In this document: positions 1 to 5,977 of the stretch, in pieces
How positions within the stretch are numbered: position 1 is the stretch's first letter
How the letters are laid out: each line of letters starts with the position of its first letter
Assembly: GCA_913060955.1 (NCBI GenBank)
Contig: CAJXTH010000029.1
Location: 1-8,224 of the forward strand
DNA from: an uncultured bacterium
Lineage (GTDB): Bacteria > Patescibacteriota > Minisyncoccia > SW-4-49-11
Direction of reading: 5' to 3'
Length of the DNA stretch: 8,224 nt
Translations under genes and position numbers: made by a program
Notes under the pieces: generated by a model
What the model saw: only the letters and a program-made list of their open reading frames with translations
Database searches by the model: none
Told to the model about the DNA's origin: nothing

Positions 1-150
1 CGAGCTACTTGGGCCGGAACTCTTCGACAGATGGGACGAGAATGGGTAACTCCATTTGATGCGGAAGCAAACGTAGACGCAATGGCTTGGAAGATTGCTC
101 ACGGTGGTATTCGGGCATGGGATGCTTCGAAATCTAAGTGGGCCAAATAA
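1..150 (+). CDS. C-terminal fragment of a probable lysozyme / lytic transglycosylase-like protein (5' end outside window)
   Basis: Frame 1 is open from the first base to a TAA at 148-150 and encodes 49 residues; the beginning lies outside the window. The visible tail reads R-A-T-W-A-G-T-L, then P-F-D-A-E-A-N-V-D-A-M-A-W, then G-G-I-R-A-W-D-A-S-K. The order W...L...G, P-F-D/N-P spacing, N-[IV]-x-A-A and a G-G-[IL]-x-x-W-x-x-S-[KR] ending resembles the C-terminal lobe of small lysozyme-like or SLT-type peptidoglycan-cleaving domains. In those families the N-[IV]-x-A-A helix follows the catalytic core. The catalytic glutamate would be upstream and cannot be seen. A strong terminator starts 10 nt after the stop, so this is the last gene of its transcript. 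The family assignment comes from recalled motif shape only; a different small secreted domain is possible. Confidence 0.5.
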   Translation, partial: RATWAGTLRQMGREWVTPFDAEANVDAMAWKIAHGGIRAWDASKSKWAK

Positions 151-159
151 CCACAAAAA

Positions 160-183
160 GGCGGGAGAAATCCCGTCTTTTTT
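160..183 (+). terminator. Intrinsic terminator after the lysozyme-like gene
   Basis: A 7-bp stem (160-166 pairing with 171-177, one G-U pair) is closed by a GAAA tetraloop (GNRA type) and followed directly by six T (178-183). Five A residues at 155-159 could extend the hairpin by pairing with the T tract and would supply a T-run on the opposite strand. It is positioned to end the upstream transcript and to isolate the downstream ABC ATPase. Confidence 0.88.
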
Positions 184-196
184 GGTACTGATCTTA

Positions 197-225
197 TTGC
201 GATATCACCCTTTTTCTCGTATAAT
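197..225 (+). promoter_or_regulatory. Sigma-70-type promoter of the ABC ATPase gene
   Basis: TTGCGA (197-202, four of six matches to the -35 consensus) is followed by a 17-nt spacer and a perfect TATAAT -10 box (220-225). Transcription should begin near 232, which leaves a leader of only about 20 nt before the start codon. The promoter lies just after the upstream terminator, so the ATPase is probably its own transcription unit. Confidence 0.75.
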
Positions 226-232
226 AGTGATA
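203..232. promoter_or_regulatory. Inverted repeat bracketing the -10 box (candidate operator)
   Basis: TATCAC (203-208) and GTGATA (227-232) are perfect inverted copies separated by 18 nt; the outer pair G201/C234 also matches after one mismatch. The left arm lies at the start of the promoter spacer and the right arm covers the predicted transcription start, with the -10 box between them. This is a usual place for a dimeric repressor site. A six-base repeat in AT-rich DNA can arise by chance, so this is only a candidate. Confidence 0.3.
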
Positions 233-254
233 ACTACAAGATTATCCGGATGTG

Positions 255-983
255 ATGAGTAACAAAAACCTAATACGATTGAATAAGGTCACCAAGTATT
301 TTGACGTACACGTGCGGGCACCCAAGAAAGATTCCGGACAGATGGATGGCTTCCAGAGTATGAAAAAGGTTAAATACCCTGCCCTCTCAAATGTTTCGTT
401 GGATATTGAACAAGGAGATTGGATTGGAATTATCGGAAAAAACGGAAGCGGAAAATCTACCTTGATGAAAATGATCGCCGGAGTCCACGAACCAGACAAA
501 GGTGAGCTCGAAATCGACGGGTCTGTGCTTCCCTTTTTTGGTCCTGACGAAGTCTTACATCCGGAGGGACGAGCAGAGGACGCGGTCATGGTAAAGGCAA
601 TGCAGGTTGGACTTCCTCGAGCAGAGGCCCAGAAAATTTACCAGAATATTATTCGATTCTCTGAACTTGAAGATTTCACTTCCCAAAAGATCAAATTCCT
701 TTCATCCGGAATGAAAACCAGACTGTTACTAGGACTCATGCTGAATATCAACGCTGATATTTATTTGTTTGACGAGATTCCGTCTACGACAGACCTAGTG
801 TTCCAGGAAAAAGTCATCAATCGGCTTCATAAGCTCCGAAAGATGGGGAAAACCGCTCTATTGGTGAGCCACAATATGGACGAAGTCCGCGAATATTGTA
901 AAAAGTGTATTCTTCTTCACGAAGGACAGGTCATTGCCTACGATGACACTGACACCATCCTCCGAATGTACACCCAAATCTAA
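255..983 (+). CDS. ABC transporter ATP-binding protein, Wzt/TagH (polysaccharide export) type
   Basis: Predicted cytoplasmic nucleotide-binding subunit that would hydrolyse ATP to drive a partner permease, most likely for export of a cell-surface polysaccharide or teichoic-acid-like polymer. Numbering from a GTG at 252 (one residue upstream), the Walker A motif GKNGSGKST is at 62-70, the signature LSSGM at 150-154, Walker B IYLFDE at 170-175 with catalytic E175, and the switch histidine in VSHNMDEV is H207. The LSSGM signature and the segment order before it match the Wzt/RfbE/TagH group rather than importers. The protein is about 242 residues, so the C-terminal carbohydrate-binding domain of O-antigen Wzt proteins is absent. 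No permease gene is adjacent. ATG at 255 is preferred over GTG at 252; neither has a Shine-Dalgarno motif. The TAA at 981-983 converges on nrdR. Confidence 0.9.
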   Translation: MSNKNLIRLNKVTKYFDVHVRAPKKDSGQMDGFQSMKKVKYPALSNVSLDIEQGDWIGIIGKNGSGKSTLMKMIAGVHEPDKGELEIDGSVLPFFGPDEVLHPEGRAEDAVMVKAMQVGLPRAEAQKIYQNIIRFSELEDFTSQKIKFLSSGMKTRLLLGLMLNINADIYLFDEIPSTTDLVFQEKVINRLHKLRKMGKTALLVSHNMDEVREYCKKCILLHEGQVIAYDDTDTILRMYTQI

Positions 984-989
984 CCAAAA

Positions 990-1021
990 GATCGACTCTC
1001 CTATTCCTGGCTGAGTCGATC
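990..1021. terminator. Stem-loop shared by two convergent genes (probable bidirectional terminator)
   Basis: A perfect 9-bp stem (990-998 with 1013-1021) encloses a 14-nt loop. On the - strand it is followed by TTTT (989-986), which fits termination of the nrdR transcript. On the + strand it is followed by AATTTCTCGTTT, a poorer T tract, for the ABC ATPase transcript. One arm and the loop lie inside the final codons of nrdR, so the last residues of NrdR are constrained by the hairpin. The T-runs are short, so strength may be modest. Confidence 0.5.
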
Positions 1022-1453
1022 AATTTCTCGTTTGAATCCTTTGATGGTCTTAAAGTCCCGATAAATCGAGGCGAATCGAATGTAGGCTACCTCATCAAAG
1101 TCTTTCAAGTGTCGGAGAACTACTTCTCCGATTTTTTTGGAGGTAAGTTCTTTGGGGTCCTTTTTCATGAGATCCACTTCGATTCTGAGGCAAAGATCTC
1201 GGATTTTTTCTTTGGTTACGGGTCGTTTTTGCAAAGCAAAAGTAAGCCCTTTCATAAGCTTTTCGGTGGAATACCGCTCTTTGGCACCACTTCGTTTCAC
1301 CACCATAAGGTCCAGGATTTCTCGAGCCTCGGTGGTCGTAAATCGGTAGCCACATTTTTCACACGTCCGGCGTCTCCGAACAGCTAATCCTTCTCGGGAA
1401 ACACGAGAGTCGGAAATTCGAGTATCATCATGCAGACATCGCGGGCATTTCAT
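1001..1453 (-). CDS. nrdR: Transcriptional repressor NrdR
   Basis: NrdR senses ATP/dATP and represses ribonucleotide reductase genes by binding paired NrdR boxes. The 150-residue product has the family's usual length and layout: an N-terminal zinc ribbon with C3, C6, C31 and C34, the R-R-R-R-T-C-E-K-C-G-Y-R-F-T-T segment typical of the family, then an ATP-cone domain starting near V51 (V-V-K-R-S-G) with K-L-M-K-G-L and Q-K-R-P-V by residue 79, and a conserved ending with Y-I-R-F-A-S-I-Y-R-D-F at 124-134. ATG at 1451-1453 begins M-K-C-P-R-C, the standard family start; no Shine-Dalgarno motif precedes it. It lies 20 nt after the small membrane protein gene and is probably cotranscribed with it. 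No reductase gene and no recognisable NrdR box lies in the window, so its targets are elsewhere. Stop codon TAG. Confidence 0.96.
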   Translation of the reverse strand: MKCPRCLHDDTRISDSRVSREGLAVRRRRTCEKCGYRFTTTEAREILDLMVVKRSGAKERYSTEKLMKGLTFALQKRPVTKEKIRDLCLRIEVDLMKKDPKELTSKKIGEVVLRHLKDFDEVAYIRFASIYRDFKTIKGFKREIDRLSQE

Positions 1454-1473
1454 ATCGGTATTGATGTTAGGGG

Positions 1474-1974
1474 TTATTTTCTATGACTTCCTTTGAGGAA
1501 TGGATATATAATGACTGGAGCAACTGTCCAAAATATTCGGAAGGCTTCTCGAGAGAACAATGATTGCTCAACAAAGGCACCGATGGTCCCTCCTCCCAGT
1601 GACATGTATTGGAGCACTTGCGAGAGAACAAGTCCAACCACAGAGATACCAAATACAATATTCAGCCACAAAGGTTTTTTGGAAATAATAATAGTTTTTC
1701 CTACTGGAGAAATATGAAGCACCCAATTCAGGAGAAGAGTAAGTCCCGCAAACAAGACCAAGGCCCCTGGTAACGGCCCGACAGATCCTACTCTCCACGG
1801 AAAGACATCAGCAAAGAAGCCTCCCAAATAGAGGGCAACCGAAAAAATGACAATATTTTTCACTCCGTTTTTCCAAATATAGACAGAAAGGCCTACGACA
1901 AGGACAATCGTCAGAATAAGATCCCCTGAAAGTGAGGCCGGTGTGACCCGATCAAAGAGTGTTTCGATATTCAT
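1474..1974 (-). CDS. Small multi-pass membrane protein of unknown function
   Basis: I do not recognise the family. The 166-residue product is strongly hydrophobic, with about five predicted membrane segments at roughly 18-35, 39-58, 66-87, 102-123 and 145-161. It has a short polar N-terminus and a basic C-terminal tail (K-G-S-H-R-K) that suggests a cytoplasmic end. A G/P-rich turn (G63-G70, with two G-P or G-S pairs) sits before the third segment, and a G-G-G-T loop follows the fourth. No catalytic motif is visible. The general shape (short, four to five spans, in housekeeping operons) resembles CvpA-like or other small integral membrane proteins, but no homology can be claimed. It lies 37 nt after dnaJ and 20 nt before nrdR. 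An extended -10 promoter precedes it, so it may head a two-gene unit with nrdR. Stop codon TAA. Confidence 0.75.
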   Translation of the reverse strand: MNIETLFDRVTPASLSGDLILTIVLVVGLSVYIWKNGVKNIVIFSVALYLGGFFADVFPWRVGSVGPLPGALVLFAGLTLLLNWVLHISPVGKTIIISKKPLWLNIVFGISVVGLVLSQVLQYMSLGGGTIGAFVEQSLFSREAFRIFWTVAPVIIYPFLKGSHRK

Positions 1975-2002
1975 TTTTGCGGTTTGTTCTCTGGTTGTAT
2001 TT

Positions 2003-2011
2003 AGTATACCA
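2003..2011 (-). promoter_or_regulatory. Candidate extended -10 promoter for the small membrane protein and nrdR
   Basis: On the - strand, TGG (2011-2009) directly precedes TATACT (2008-2003), giving the TGN-TATAAT layout of an extended -10 promoter with five of six matches in the hexamer. No clear -35 box lies 17 nt upstream, which extended -10 promoters can tolerate. Transcription would begin near 1996, about 22 nt before the ATG, a leader length like that of the other predicted promoters here. No terminator separates it from dnaJ, so readthrough is also possible. Confidence 0.4.
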
Positions 2012-3106
2012 CTAGAGTCCTTCTTTTTGGAGTTCTTTGATCAGATTTTTTTGTTTTCGGGAAAGATTAGTTGGAGTCTGAGCCCGAAGGGTCACGTACA
2101 TATCTCCTAAACCACGGCCATGCAAGCGATGCATTCCTTTTCCTCGTAACCGAAAGACTTCTCCCGATTGCGTCTGTTTTGGTACCGTAAGTGTTACTTC
2201 TGAGTCAATTGTCTCTACTTCTACTTTTCCTCCGAGCACAAGTTTACTGAACGGAATATCAATGGTCTGATAGAGATCTTCTCCTCGGCGTTCAAATTGA
2301 GAACTATTCTCAACAGTTACTGTTACATATACATTCCCTGGTCGTCCACCATGCGGAGCAGCCTCTCCTTTTCCCGGAATCTCCAGGGTCTGCCCGGTAG
2401 ACATTCCGGCAGGGATCGAAATTTCCAAATCTTCGTTCTTTTGATTGACCCCATCTCCTCCACATACGGTACAATTCTTTTCCGGAATTGTACCCTTTCC
2501 GTGACATGTCGAACAGGTTTCTCGTTGGGCAAAGGTTCCCAGCATGGTTCGTACCTGTCGGGTAATAGTTCCTTGACCATCACAGGTTGGACAGGTTTTG
2601 GTTCCTGATCCAGGTTCGGCCCCTGATCCGTGGCAATGATCACATTCTGCCTGCTTGGTAACAGAAATGGTTTTTCGGACTCCCTCGTGCGCTTCTTTGA
2701 GAGACAAGGTAACTTCCAGATGGATGTCCCGTCCCCGCTGAGTTCGGCCCTGAGACCGTCCCCCACCAAAAATGTCTGAAAACACATCTTCAAACCCTCC
2801 AGCACTTCCTCCAGAGAAATTAAATCCACCTTGACCGAATAAGTCAGAAAAATCGAATCCTTGACCAGAGAATCCTCCCGCTCCCCCACCAGCTTGGTCA
2901 AACGTTGATCCAAACTGATCATACTGCGACTTCTTTTGTGGATCAGATAAGACCTGGTAGGCTTCGTTTACCTCTTTGAACTTTGTCTCATCTCCACCTT
3001 GCTTGTCCGGGTGATATTTATGAGCAAGTTTTCGGTAGGCTTTTTTGATCTCCTGAGCTGAGGAGCTCTTGTCTACTCCAAGAATTTCATAGTAATTCTT
3101 TGCCAT
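2012..3106 (-). CDS. dnaJ: Class I chaperone DnaJ (Hsp40)
   Basis: Cytosolic co-chaperone that delivers unfolded proteins to DnaK and stimulates its ATPase. The 364 residues show all class I parts in order: a J domain at about 4-68 with the catalytic HPD at 32-34, a Gly/Phe-rich region at about 70-120, and a cysteine-rich zinc domain with four repeats beginning at C155, C172, C198 and C212 (C-D-H-C-H-G-S-G, C-P-T-C-D-G-Q-G, C-S-T-C-H-G-K-G, C-T-V-C-G-G-D-G). Two C-terminal substrate-binding beta domains follow, then a short lysine-rich tail. All eight zinc cysteines are present. ATG at 3104-3106 begins M-A-K-N-Y-Y-E-I-L-G, the usual start. dnaK and grpE are not adjacent. A CIRCE operator and sigma-70-type promoter lie directly upstream, so HrcA control is expected. 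Stop codon TAG. Confidence 0.98.
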   Translation of the reverse strand: MAKNYYEILGVDKSSSAQEIKKAYRKLAHKYHPDKQGGDETKFKEVNEAYQVLSDPQKKSQYDQFGSTFDQAGGGAGGFSGQGFDFSDLFGQGGFNFSGGSAGGFEDVFSDIFGGGRSQGRTQRGRDIHLEVTLSLKEAHEGVRKTISVTKQAECDHCHGSGAEPGSGTKTCPTCDGQGTITRQVRTMLGTFAQRETCSTCHGKGTIPEKNCTVCGGDGVNQKNEDLEISIPAGMSTGQTLEIPGKGEAAPHGGRPGNVYVTVTVENSSQFERRGEDLYQTIDIPFSKLVLGGKVEVETIDSEVTLTVPKQTQSGEVFRLRGKGMHRLHGRGLGDMYVTLRAQTPTNLSRKQKNLIKELQKEGL

Positions 3107-3137
3107 GTCTTGCGTGTTTAATCTTTGAGATACTCCT

Positions 3138-3166
3138 ATTCTAGCGCAGTAGCAATCAAATGTGAA
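3138..3166 (-). promoter_or_regulatory. Sigma-70-type promoter of dnaJ
   Basis: On the - strand, TTCACA (3166-3161, five of six -35 matches) is followed by a 17-nt spacer and TAGAAT (3143-3138, five of six -10 matches). The predicted start of transcription is near 3131, giving a leader of about 25 nt. The -35 box lies inside the spacer of the CIRCE inverted repeat, so HrcA binding should block polymerase directly. Confidence 0.75.
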
Positions 3167-3175
3167 GAGTGCTAA
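3149..3175 (-). promoter_or_regulatory. CIRCE operator (HrcA-binding site) controlling dnaJ
   Basis: On the - strand the sequence reads TTAGCACTC (3175-3167), a 9-nt spacer, then GATTGCTAC (3157-3149). The known CIRCE consensus is TTAGCACTC-N9-GAGTGCTAA. The left arm is a perfect nine of nine match, the spacer length is exact, and the right arm matches at seven of nine. It sits over the dnaJ -35 box, the classic position for HrcA repression of chaperone genes. The TTAG of the left arm contains the TAG stop codon (3174-3172) of the upstream membrane protein gene. Confidence 0.85.
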
Positions 3176-4155
3176 AAAGTATAACTTGTCCGAGTTTTTT
3201 CCTCAGTTTTAGTCTCCATGACTCTCGTTTCTTTCATAATTGCCGTAATCAACATAATCATAGCCTTGACCAAGATCATATAGAGCGGGATCAGGGATGC
3301 AAGTCCAATAAATACTAAGAACGAAGAGGCCAAGGCAATAACCACCGAACCAAGCGGTGTTCCCAACCGATCTTTTACAAAGGCGTTCAATCCGTCAGTA
3401 ATTGCTGATTCAACAGTTTGAGATGGCTCAAGGGTGATATTGTATTGATCGCCCAAGGAATCAATTTGCTCCTGAATCAACTCTTCTGGAACCCCTTGTT
3501 GATCTAACAGCTCTTGCTGTTCCGGTGAGAGAGCTTGTGACTGACCTGCCGCCCGAAACCGAGACTCTACCAGTTCTCGAACCGTGAGTCCAGGCTCATA
3601 TTCGGGTAAAATGCGAGTGATCAAGGGCTCGGCCAAAACAATTTGATCTTGCACTACGCGTTCCGGAATTTCAAACCCTTCGGTATTTTCTTGAGAGTCT
3701 AACACCTGAAAATAGACTAGCATCGAAGCAAGGAGCATGATCATTACGATCAAACGTCCAATATACGGAAACACAATCCGACGAGGATGATAGATAATCC
3801 GCTGCTCGACCTCTCGATTAATAATTCGCAAAAAGGCAAATAGACTCAAACCAAACAAACAGGCAAAGACAACCAACACTCCCACGAGTACGAGAGTGAG
3901 TGATCGAGTGATGAGTAATGGACTAAACAACAGCACAATATGAGCTGCTACAAACCAGGGTGTGTGTCGCTCATCTACCTCTAACGATGCATACCATCCA
4001 ATGGCAGATATCCAGAGTATGCCCCAGAAACTTGCGCTCAACAGGGAAAGCACCCAGTTTCCAATTTCGGCCACACTCAAGTAGGTTGCTACCGTTGAAA
4101 CCAAAAATAGTGCTGCTAATCCAATCTCTGTGTATGTTTGTTTTGAAATATGCAT
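3172..4155 (-). CDS. Multi-pass membrane protein of unknown function, coupled to mutL
   Basis: I do not recognise the family. The 327-residue product has five likely membrane segments in the N-terminal half (about 10-28, 33-54, 66-83, 86-108 and 129-151), a polar region at about 152-266, then a hydrophobic stretch at 269-307 long enough for one or two spans, and a charged tail rich in K, E and T. The middle region is acidic, rich in Q and E (for example P-E-Q-Q-E-L-L-D-Q-Q near 211-220) and probably helical. With five spans before it and a basic loop at 109-127, it probably faces outside the cytoplasm. No enzyme motif is visible. The ATG at 4153-4155 follows the mutL TAA by one nucleotide with no Shine-Dalgarno motif, so translation is probably coupled to mutL. 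Its TAG stop lies within the CIRCE element of dnaJ. Confidence 0.75.
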   Translation of the reverse strand: MHISKQTYTEIGLAALFLVSTVATYLSVAEIGNWVLSLLSASFWGILWISAIGWYASLEVDERHTPWFVAAHIVLLFSPLLITRSLTLVLVGVLVVFACLFGLSLFAFLRIINREVEQRIIYHPRRIVFPYIGRLIVMIMLLASMLVYFQVLDSQENTEGFEIPERVVQDQIVLAEPLITRILPEYEPGLTVRELVESRFRAAGQSQALSPEQQELLDQQGVPEELIQEQIDSLGDQYNITLEPSQTVESAITDGLNAFVKDRLGTPLGSVVIALASSFLVFIGLASLIPLYMILVKAMIMLITAIMKETRVMETKTEEKTRTSYTF

Positions 4156-4156
4156 G

Positions 4157-5977
4157 TTATTTGCGAGAAAATTGTTTTTCGAACCAATCCTGATCTAATT
4201 GTACCATTGTTGGTCGTCCATGACAGCAGGCAAACCCAAAGTCAGTTGTACGAGCATCTTTGATGAGAGCCTGAATTTCTGGTTCAGTCATGCGCTTTCC
4301 AGCTTTGATGGCTGCCTTACAGGCTACTGTTTTGTAAACTTCGGTCCGGATATCTTCAATATGAAGTCCATCCTTGTGTTCGATGATTATATCTACAATA
4401 TCTTTCAGGAGGCGCTCAAGCTTATCAAATTTCAACAGAAAGGACGGGACAGCACGCACAACGACATCCTCCACCCCAAATTCTTCAATTTCTATTCCGG
4501 GAACTTCTGCCAAGGTATCCAGAACAAACGACTTTTCAGACTCCACCACCGAAAGCGTGATCGGAAGCAACAGCTGATGGGATACGATCCGTTCTGGTTC
4601 ATTCATAAATTGTTCCAACAGAACTTTTTCATGGACAGCGTGCTGATCAAAAACCATAATCCCCTGTTCATTTTTGTATAAAATATAGGTGTCAAAGACT
4701 TGAACGAACTGCCCTAATTGGAGTTCTGAGTCTGACGATTGCTGTTCAATTCCAGGTTGATCTGAGTCATACTTCTCCTGGCTTGGAGTCAGAAGATCTC
4801 GAAGGCTGGTCTGTCGAGGGACAGATGGAGTGGGAGTGAGTTTGGCAAAGGGATTATCTGGTCGGGTTGTAGGTCGTTCCGGACGATAGCTACTCGAAGT
4901 TTCTGAGACAACCTGAGCTGGTTGCTTTTGGAAGGGAGTTTTTCGCATTCGTGGCTCCTCCGGAGTGAGAACCACAGAAAAAGCATCTTGGGTCAGGGCC
5001 TCCCGTACAGCGGTTCGTACTTGAGAAAAGATTGCCCGTTCATCATGAAACTTCACTTCACTTTTTCGGGGATGAACATTTACATCTACCAGGTTTGGAG
5101 AGACCTGAAGAAACAAGGTATAGACTGGATAATGACCAACCTCAAGCATGGTATCAAATCCAGATTGGACAGCTCGAGCAACAGCGCTATGAGTAATTGG
5201 TCGACCATTTACAAAAAGCCGAGTTTGAGCCTGAGACTTTCGGGAGAGCCGAGGATGTCCCACATATCCAGTTACTTGAATTTCTGATCCAAGATGCGTA
5301 ACTGGTAATAAATATTCTGGACTATCGAGCCCTAATACGCGAACAATCCGATCACGAAGATCTTCGACAGGGTACGAATACAGACGCCTCCCTTCTGAAT
5401 AGAGTTCGATATGTTTATCTGGATTGGCCAAGGCTACATTTTCTACCACTCGAACAATATGGGAAAGTTCGGTACCTTTGGTTTTGAGGAATTTTTTTCG
5501 AGCTGGGACGTTAAAAAACAAATTCTGGATAGAAATCTTTGTCCCAGAGACACTTTTGGCAATTTTCACAATCTCAGAGGACTTTTGACCCTCTTGGGTA
5601 TATTGGTATCCCCCAACCTCTACCGTTTTTGGTCGAGTTTCCAGCGTCACCCGGGCAACCGAAGAAATACTCGCAAGAGCCTCACCCCGAAAGCCCATAG
5701 AAAGCAGTTGATCCAAATCTTCGATTCGTTGGATCTTACTCGTTGCGTGAGGTTCAAACACTCGAGGAATATCATCGTATTCAATCCCGGATCCATTATC
5801 TTCGACAACTATTTCCTGTCGTCCTCCGTCGAGTACGCGTATCACAATGTGATCAGCCCCAGCATCCAGGGCATTTTCCACCAACTCCTTTACCACCGAG
5901 GCGGGTCGTTCTACCACCTCTCCAGCAGCAATCTGATTTACAACGTCTTGCGGAAGTTTACGAATCATGACGATCAT
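4157..5977 (-). CDS. mutL: DNA mismatch repair protein MutL, endonuclease type
   Basis: MutL links MutS mismatch recognition to strand removal. The 606 residues begin with a GHKL ATPase: catalytic E34 and N35 in E-L-V-E-N-A-L-D-A-G, D-N-G-S-G-I at 60-65, H-A-T-S-K-I at 77-82, G-F-R-G-E-A-L at 95-101 and V-N-V-H-P-R-K at 299-305. A Pro/Ser/Thr-rich linker at about 340-415 leads to a C-terminal domain with the nuclease motif DQHA-x2-E-x4-E (444-455), A-C-K-A-A-I at 552-557 and C-C-H-G-R-P at 584-589. These are the metal ligands of nicking MutL proteins such as that of Bacillus subtilis, absent from Escherichia coli MutL. The start at 5977 overlaps mutS by 20 nt; the in-frame ATG at 5968 (M-I-R-K-L-P) fits the family start slightly better. 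No Shine-Dalgarno motif is visible at either. Stop codon TAA. Confidence 0.97.
   Translation of the reverse strand: MIVMIRKLPQDVVNQIAAGEVVERPASVVKELVENALDAGADHIVIRVLDGGRQEIVVEDNGSGIEYDDIPRVFEPHATSKIQRIEDLDQLLSMGFRGEALASISSVARVTLETRPKTVEVGGYQYTQEGQKSSEIVKIAKSVSGTKISIQNLFFNVPARKKFLKTKGTELSHIVRVVENVALANPDKHIELYSEGRRLYSYPVEDLRDRIVRVLGLDSPEYLLPVTHLGSEIQVTGYVGHPRLSRKSQAQTRLFVNGRPITHSAVARAVQSGFDTMLEVGHYPVYTLFLQVSPNLVDVNVHPRKSEVKFHDERAIFSQVRTAVREALTQDAFSVVLTPEEPRMRKTPFQKQPAQVVSETSSSYRPERPTTRPDNPFAKLTPTPSVPRQTSLRDLLTPSQEKYDSDQPGIEQQSSDSELQLGQFVQVFDTYILYKNEQGIMVFDQHAVHEKVLLEQFMNEPERIVSHQLLLPITLSVVESEKSFVLDTLAEVPGIEIEEFGVEDVVVRAVPSFLLKFDKLERLLKDIVDIIIEHKDGLHIEDIRTEVYKTVACKAAIKAGKRMTEPEIQALIKDARTTDFGFACCHGRPTMVQLDQDWFEKQFSRK

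Noticed and set aside
1454..2011. NrdR boxes controlling nrdR or its neighbour
   Set aside because: No pair of sequences like the known ACACWATATWGTGT-type box was seen upstream of either gene.
2323..2922. Long - strand open frame (199 codons) within dnaJ
   Set aside because: It is an alternative frame of the zinc-finger and Gly-rich part of dnaJ, whose real frame has all family motifs.
3107..3171. CIRCE inverted repeat as an intrinsic terminator after the large membrane protein gene
   Set aside because: The arms are imperfect and on the - strand are followed by TGCGCTAG, not a T-run, so an operator reading is far better.
4199..4681. + strand open frame (160 codons) opposite the mutL 3' region
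   Set aside because: Antisense shadow of the conserved MutL nuclease domain; no motif of its own.
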